Assembly (NCBI GenBank): GCA_036273915.1
Contig: DASUGR010000213.1
Coordinates: 1-18,108 of the forward strand
Direction of reading: 5' to 3'
DNA from: PLA2 sp036273915
GTDB taxonomy: Bacteria > Planctomycetota > PLA2
DNA: 18,108 nucleotides
Positions 15,348-18,108 of this stretch are shown here, in pieces. Made by a program: the position numbers and the translations under genes. The notes beneath the pieces were generated by a model. The model worked only from the letters and a program-made list of their open reading frames with translations. It was not told the origin of the DNA and did no database searches. Position 1 is the stretch's first letter. Every line of letters begins with the position of its first letter.

Positions 15348-16811
15348 ATGCGGCTTGAAGTCTCGCTAGCGCAGAAGCTCAGCCTCCAGCTCAAGCTCGC
15401 GCCGCAGATCATCCAGTCCATCGAGATCCTGCAGCTCCCGGCGCTGAGCCTCCAGGAGCTGGTCGAGACGGCGCTCTCCGAAAACGACGCGCTCGAGCGC
15501 GTCGACGAGGCGACGCCCGACGCGGCGGCGGCGGAGGAGGCGGCCCCCGAGACCCCCTCCGAATCCAACGGCCGCGACGGCGAGGAGGTGGACGCCATCG
15601 CCGACACCCTCGACCGGCTCGAGCGCCTCGAGGCGGCGGCAGACCGGGACTGGCAGGACTTCGGGAGACGCCGCGTCGCGAGCGGCACCGAGGATCCGAA
15701 GTTCGAGGCCATGAACAACACGGCGGCGGCCACCACGTCGCTGCAGGACAGCCTCTACGAGCAGTTCATCCTCCTCGATCCCGACGAGGACGACCGGGCG
15801 ATCGGCCGCCAGATCATCTTCAGCCTCGACGAGAACGGGTTCCTCGCCTATCCGCTCGAGGAGGTCCTCGAGACGCCCGAGCTGCGCAGCCGGTTCGCGC
15901 TCGCGGACCTCGAGCGCGTGCTCGCGATGGTCCAGCGGCTCGAGCCGAAGGGCGTCGGAGCGCGGAACCTGCGCGAGGCGCTGCTCCTCCAGCTCGACCG
16001 GAAGGACCCCGATCGCGAGCTCAAGGAGCGGATCATCCGGGACTATCTCGAGGACGCCGGCAAGAACAAGCTGCCGAAGATCGCGCGCGACCTGAACGTC
16101 CCGGTCACCAGGGTGCGGGAGCTCGTCGACGAGATCGCGGCGCTCGACCCGCGGCCCGGCCGCAAGATCGGCGGCGACCGGAACGCCTACATCCACCCCG
16201 ACGTCGTCGTCGAGTGGCGCGACGGGCGCTACGAGATCGTCCTCGAGGACAGCTTCTTCCCGCGGATCCGCGTGAGCCCGCAGTACAAGGAGCTGCTCTC
16301 GAACAGCGACGACCCGCGGGTGAAGGACTACGTCCGGAAGAAGCTCGAGAGCGCGAAGTGGCTCGTCGACGCGATCCAGCAGCGCCAGAACACGCTGTAC
16401 CGCGTCTGCGAGGAGGTGTTCCGCGTCCAGCGCGACTACCTCGACTACGGCGAGACGCACCTGCGGCCGCTCAAGATGCAGGAGATCGCCGACCGCGTGG
16501 GCATCCACGTCTCCACGGTCAGCCGCGCGATCGCGGACAAGTGGGTGCAGACGCCCCGCGGGATCGTCCCCCTCAAGTACTTCTTCACGGGCGGCGCGGA
16601 GACGAACGACGGGGAGACGATGTCCCGGCTCTCGGTCAAGCAGCGGGTGAGGGACATCATCCAGGGCGAGGACCGGAGGAACCCCTTGTCCGACGAGCAG
16701 GTCGCCGACGTGCTCAAGCAGCACGGGCTCGACATCGCCCGGCGGACGGTGACCAAGTACCGGAAGGCGCTCAAGATCCCGTCCAGCAGGCAGCGCCGCG
16801 AGTGGGAATAG
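15348..16811 (+). CDS. rpoN: RNA polymerase sigma54 factor
   Basis: A 487-residue alternative sigma factor that needs AAA+ activators to melt promoters. Region I is typical (LAQKLSLQLKLAPQIIQSIEILQLP, residues ~7-31), followed by an acidic region II (~40-90). Then come the core-binding domain, the helix-turn-helix (MQEIADRVGIHVSTVSRAI, around 380-400) and the RpoN box ARRTVTKYRK (464-473), close to the consensus ARRTVAKYRE. Length is normal. The ATG at 15348 gives the conserved N-terminus; the ribosome site is poor. ATGs at 15325 and 15331 are out of frame and stop after a few codons. It lies downstream of recR with its own promoters and upstream of truA and hpf; rpoN-hpf proximity is known from other bacteria. 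Confidence 0.97.
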   Translation: MRLEVSLAQKLSLQLKLAPQIIQSIEILQLPALSLQELVETALSENDALERVDEATPDAAAAEEAAPETPSESNGRDGEEVDAIADTLDRLERLEAAADRDWQDFGRRRVASGTEDPKFEAMNNTAAATTSLQDSLYEQFILLDPDEDDRAIGRQIIFSLDENGFLAYPLEEVLETPELRSRFALADLERVLAMVQRLEPKGVGARNLREALLLQLDRKDPDRELKERIIRDYLEDAGKNKLPKIARDLNVPVTRVRELVDEIAALDPRPGRKIGGDRNAYIHPDVVVEWRDGRYEIVLEDSFFPRIRVSPQYKELLSNSDDPRVKDYVRKKLESAKWLVDAIQQRQNTLYRVCEEVFRVQRDYLDYGETHLRPLKMQEIADRVGIHVSTVSRAIADKWVQTPRGIVPLKYFFTGGAETNDGETMSRLSVKQRVRDIIQGEDRRNPLSDEQVADVLKQHGLDIARRTVTKYRKALKIPSSRQRREWE

Positions 16812-16839
16812 CGCCGCGCGGGAGGGAGCCCAGGGAGCG

Positions 16840-16914
16840 ATGCACGAGGCGGCGCGCGCGGGCTCCGCGGCGCAGCGGCCCTCCGGCTTCCCCTCCCCGG
16901 GGACGCGCCGGTGA
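16840..16914 (+). CDS. Possible 24-residue leader ORF before truA
   Basis: An ATG at 16840 preceded by AGGGAG (16832-16837, close spacing) opens a 24-codon frame. It ends at a TGA (16912-16914) overlapping the truA GTG start as GTGA. The overlap would allow translational coupling, useful because truA has no good ribosome site of its own. The peptide is Ala/Arg/Ser/Pro-rich without recognisable features. Chance cannot be excluded. Confidence 0.25.
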   Translation: MHEAARAGSAAQRPSGFPSPGTRR

Positions 16915-17672
16915 GCCGCGTCTTCCGGCTCACGGTGGCCTACGACGGCACCGCCTACGCGGGGTGGCAGCTGCAGAAGGGCCGGGCCACCGTCCAAGGG
17001 GCGCTCGAGGAGGCCGCCGCGCGCCTCAACGGCGAGCCGACGCAGGTGACGGGCGCCAGCCGCACCGACGCCGGGGTCCACGCGCGCGGCCAAGCCTGCC
17101 GGTTCGCGACACCCCACGATCTCCCCGCGGGGCGCGTTCCCCGCGCGCTCAACGGCTTCCTGCCGGACGACGTCGTGGTCACGGCGGCCGCGGATGCCCC
17201 CCCCGGGTTCCACCCCGTGAAGGACGCGCGCGGCAAGCTCTACAGGTACAGTCTCCGGGTGGCCAGGGTCGAGGATCCCTTCACCCGGCGGTACGCGCTC
17301 CGCATCGCGCGGAGGCCCGATGCCGACGCGATGCGCGCGGCGGCCGCCCTCCTCGTCGGCACGCACGACTTCCGCTCGTTCGAGAAGGCGGGCTCGCCGC
17401 GCGAGCACACCGTCCGCACGCTCTCTCGCCTTGACGTCGTGGAGAACGGTGAATACATTCACATCGACCTCTTGGCCAACGGCTTCCTGTACGGCATGGC
17501 GCGGAACCTCGCGGGTTCGCTGCTCCGCGTGGGGGAGCGGGGATTCGACGCCGCCGCCGTCTCTACGTGGATCGCGCATCCCCGCCGGGGAAGCGCCGGC
17601 CCCATCCTTCCTGCCCACGGGCTGTGCCTGATGGAGGTCTTTTACGACGACCCGATCGGAGGGAACGCATGA
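16911..17672 (+). CDS. truA: tRNA pseudouridine(38-40) synthase TruA
   Basis: A 253-residue enzyme that converts uridines 38-40 of the tRNA anticodon arm to pseudouridine. Seen: the N-terminal LTVAYDGTAYAGWQ motif, the catalytic Asp53 in GASRTDAGVHARGQ, a LNGFLPDDVVV segment, GTHDFRSFEKAGSP, and the late FLYGMARNLAGSLLRVG motif. Length is close to E. coli TruA (270). The start is GTG 16911 with no strong ribosome site. The stop overlaps the next start as ATGA, indicating coupled translation with hpf. Confidence 0.97.
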   Translation: MSRVFRLTVAYDGTAYAGWQLQKGRATVQGALEEAAARLNGEPTQVTGASRTDAGVHARGQACRFATPHDLPAGRVPRALNGFLPDDVVVTAAADAPPGFHPVKDARGKLYRYSLRVARVEDPFTRRYALRIARRPDADAMRAAAALLVGTHDFRSFEKAGSPREHTVRTLSRLDVVENGEYIHIDLLANGFLYGMARNLAGSLLRVGERGFDAAAVSTWIAHPRRGSAGPILPAHGLCLMEVFYDDPIGGNA

Positions 17673-18073
17673 AGGTCAACATCGTCGGTCGCCAGATCAA
17701 GGTCCCCGAGGACGCGGAAACCTACGCCCGCGACAAGTTCGGGAAGCTCGGGAAGTACTTCGCGGGGATCCAGCACGCCGACGTGATCATGGCGATCGAC
17801 GGTCACGGGCAGCAGCGCCGCCACGAGGTGGAGGCCTCGGTGACCCTCGGCCACGGCACGCGGCTCCTCGGCCGCGGCGACGGGAACGACATGATGCAGG
17901 CCATCGACGCGGCGGAGGCGAAGCTGCAGAAGCAGATCCGCCGCTTCCACGCGCGGCTCAAGGCGCACCGCGACCGGACGCGGATCTCGGACTCGTCCCC
18001 CGTCCCTCGGGAGCAGGAGGAGGCGACCTACGAGCAGGTCGTCCGCGAAATGTTGGACGAGGAGGAAGAATAG
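17669..18073 (+). CDS. hpf: Ribosome hibernation-promoting factor (HPF/RaiA family)
   Basis: A 134-residue protein that binds the small ribosomal subunit and silences ribosomes in slow growth or starvation. Residues 1-~102 form the S30AE/RaiA fold: MKVNIVGRQIKVPED, a helix with ARDKFGKLGKYF, strands around VEASVTLGHGTRL, and a basic helix with KLQKQIRRFHARLKAHR. The remaining ~32 residues end in an acidic tail with EEEE. They are too short for the dimerisation domain of long HPF (~180-190 residues), yet the protein is longer than short HPF (~95). GGAGGG (17658-17663) lies five bases upstream. It overlaps truA by ATGA and follows rpoN in the same direction. Confidence 0.94.
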   Translation: MKVNIVGRQIKVPEDAETYARDKFGKLGKYFAGIQHADVIMAIDGHGQQRRHEVEASVTLGHGTRLLGRGDGNDMMQAIDAAEAKLQKQIRRFHARLKAHRDRTRISDSSPVPREQEEATYEQVVREMLDEEEE

Positions 18074-18100
18074 GTCGATTGCGCATGGCCGCCACCGTTG

Positions 18101-18106
18101 AAGGAG
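18101..18106 (+). promoter_or_regulatory. Ribosome site of a gene beginning past the window
   Basis: AAGGAG lies two bases before the window end, 27 bases after the hpf stop codon, so another gene of the same operon probably starts just outside. An ATG at 18085 also opens a frame of eight codons to the window edge, but has a poorer ribosome site. Confidence 0.4.
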
Positions 18107-18108
18107 AC

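Noticed and set aside
15325..15366. Short ORF from ATG 15325 overlapping the rpoN start
   Set aside because: It is only about 13 codons, lies mostly within or before the expected transcription start, and has no ribosome site.

Overview
This is a high-GC (roughly 70% by eye) stretch of bacterial chromosome. It carries ordinary housekeeping genes on the right and secreted or peptidase genes on the left. The organism is most likely a planctomycete or a similarly GC-rich, deep-branching relative. That rests on the DUF6941-type protein, the exported tricorn-type protease, the very large dystroglycan/cadherin-like plus WD40-like surface protein, frequent GTG starts and several SD-less starts. It is an inference; no rRNA is present to confirm it. 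I see no insertion sequence, phage, integrase or CRISPR array.

Left region, 1-10.6 kb: (1) a giant probable cell-surface protein whose 5' end lies outside the window, closed by a clear intrinsic terminator. (2) A G-rich spacer, a good sigma70 promoter and a leader that can fold into several stems. (3) An exported tricorn-type protease (two six-bladed PD40 propellers, PDZ, S41-type catalytic core) carrying an extra duplicated C-terminal module. (4) A prolyl-oligopeptidase-family lipoprotein. Genes 3 and 4 look co-transcribed and together suggest extracytoplasmic breakdown of proteins and peptides.

Middle region, 10.6-12.8 kb: a minus-strand zinc-ribbon protein and a DUF6941-type protein diverge from a 62-bp spacer. 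Both have -10 boxes so close to the start codon that the mRNAs are probably leaderless. Then follow tRNA-Ser(GGA), a hairpin, a minus-strand secreted protein of unknown function, and a small-type SRP RNA gene.

Right region, 12.9-18.1 kb: the classic dnaX-ybaB-recR recombination/replication cluster (dnaX and ybaB overlap), then rpoN (sigma54), truA and hpf, with truA and hpf overlapping by ATGA. rpoN is preceded by a near-consensus sigma54 -24/-12 promoter immediately beside a sigma70 promoter, which suggests autoregulation. dnaX contains a G GGG GGG slip heptamer followed by a stem-loop, which could yield a gamma-like short product.

The least explained signal at window scale is a short dispersed element, GGGGGTCCGGGGG. 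It occurs four times exactly (three on the plus strand, one on the minus), with three close variants, mostly at gene borders.
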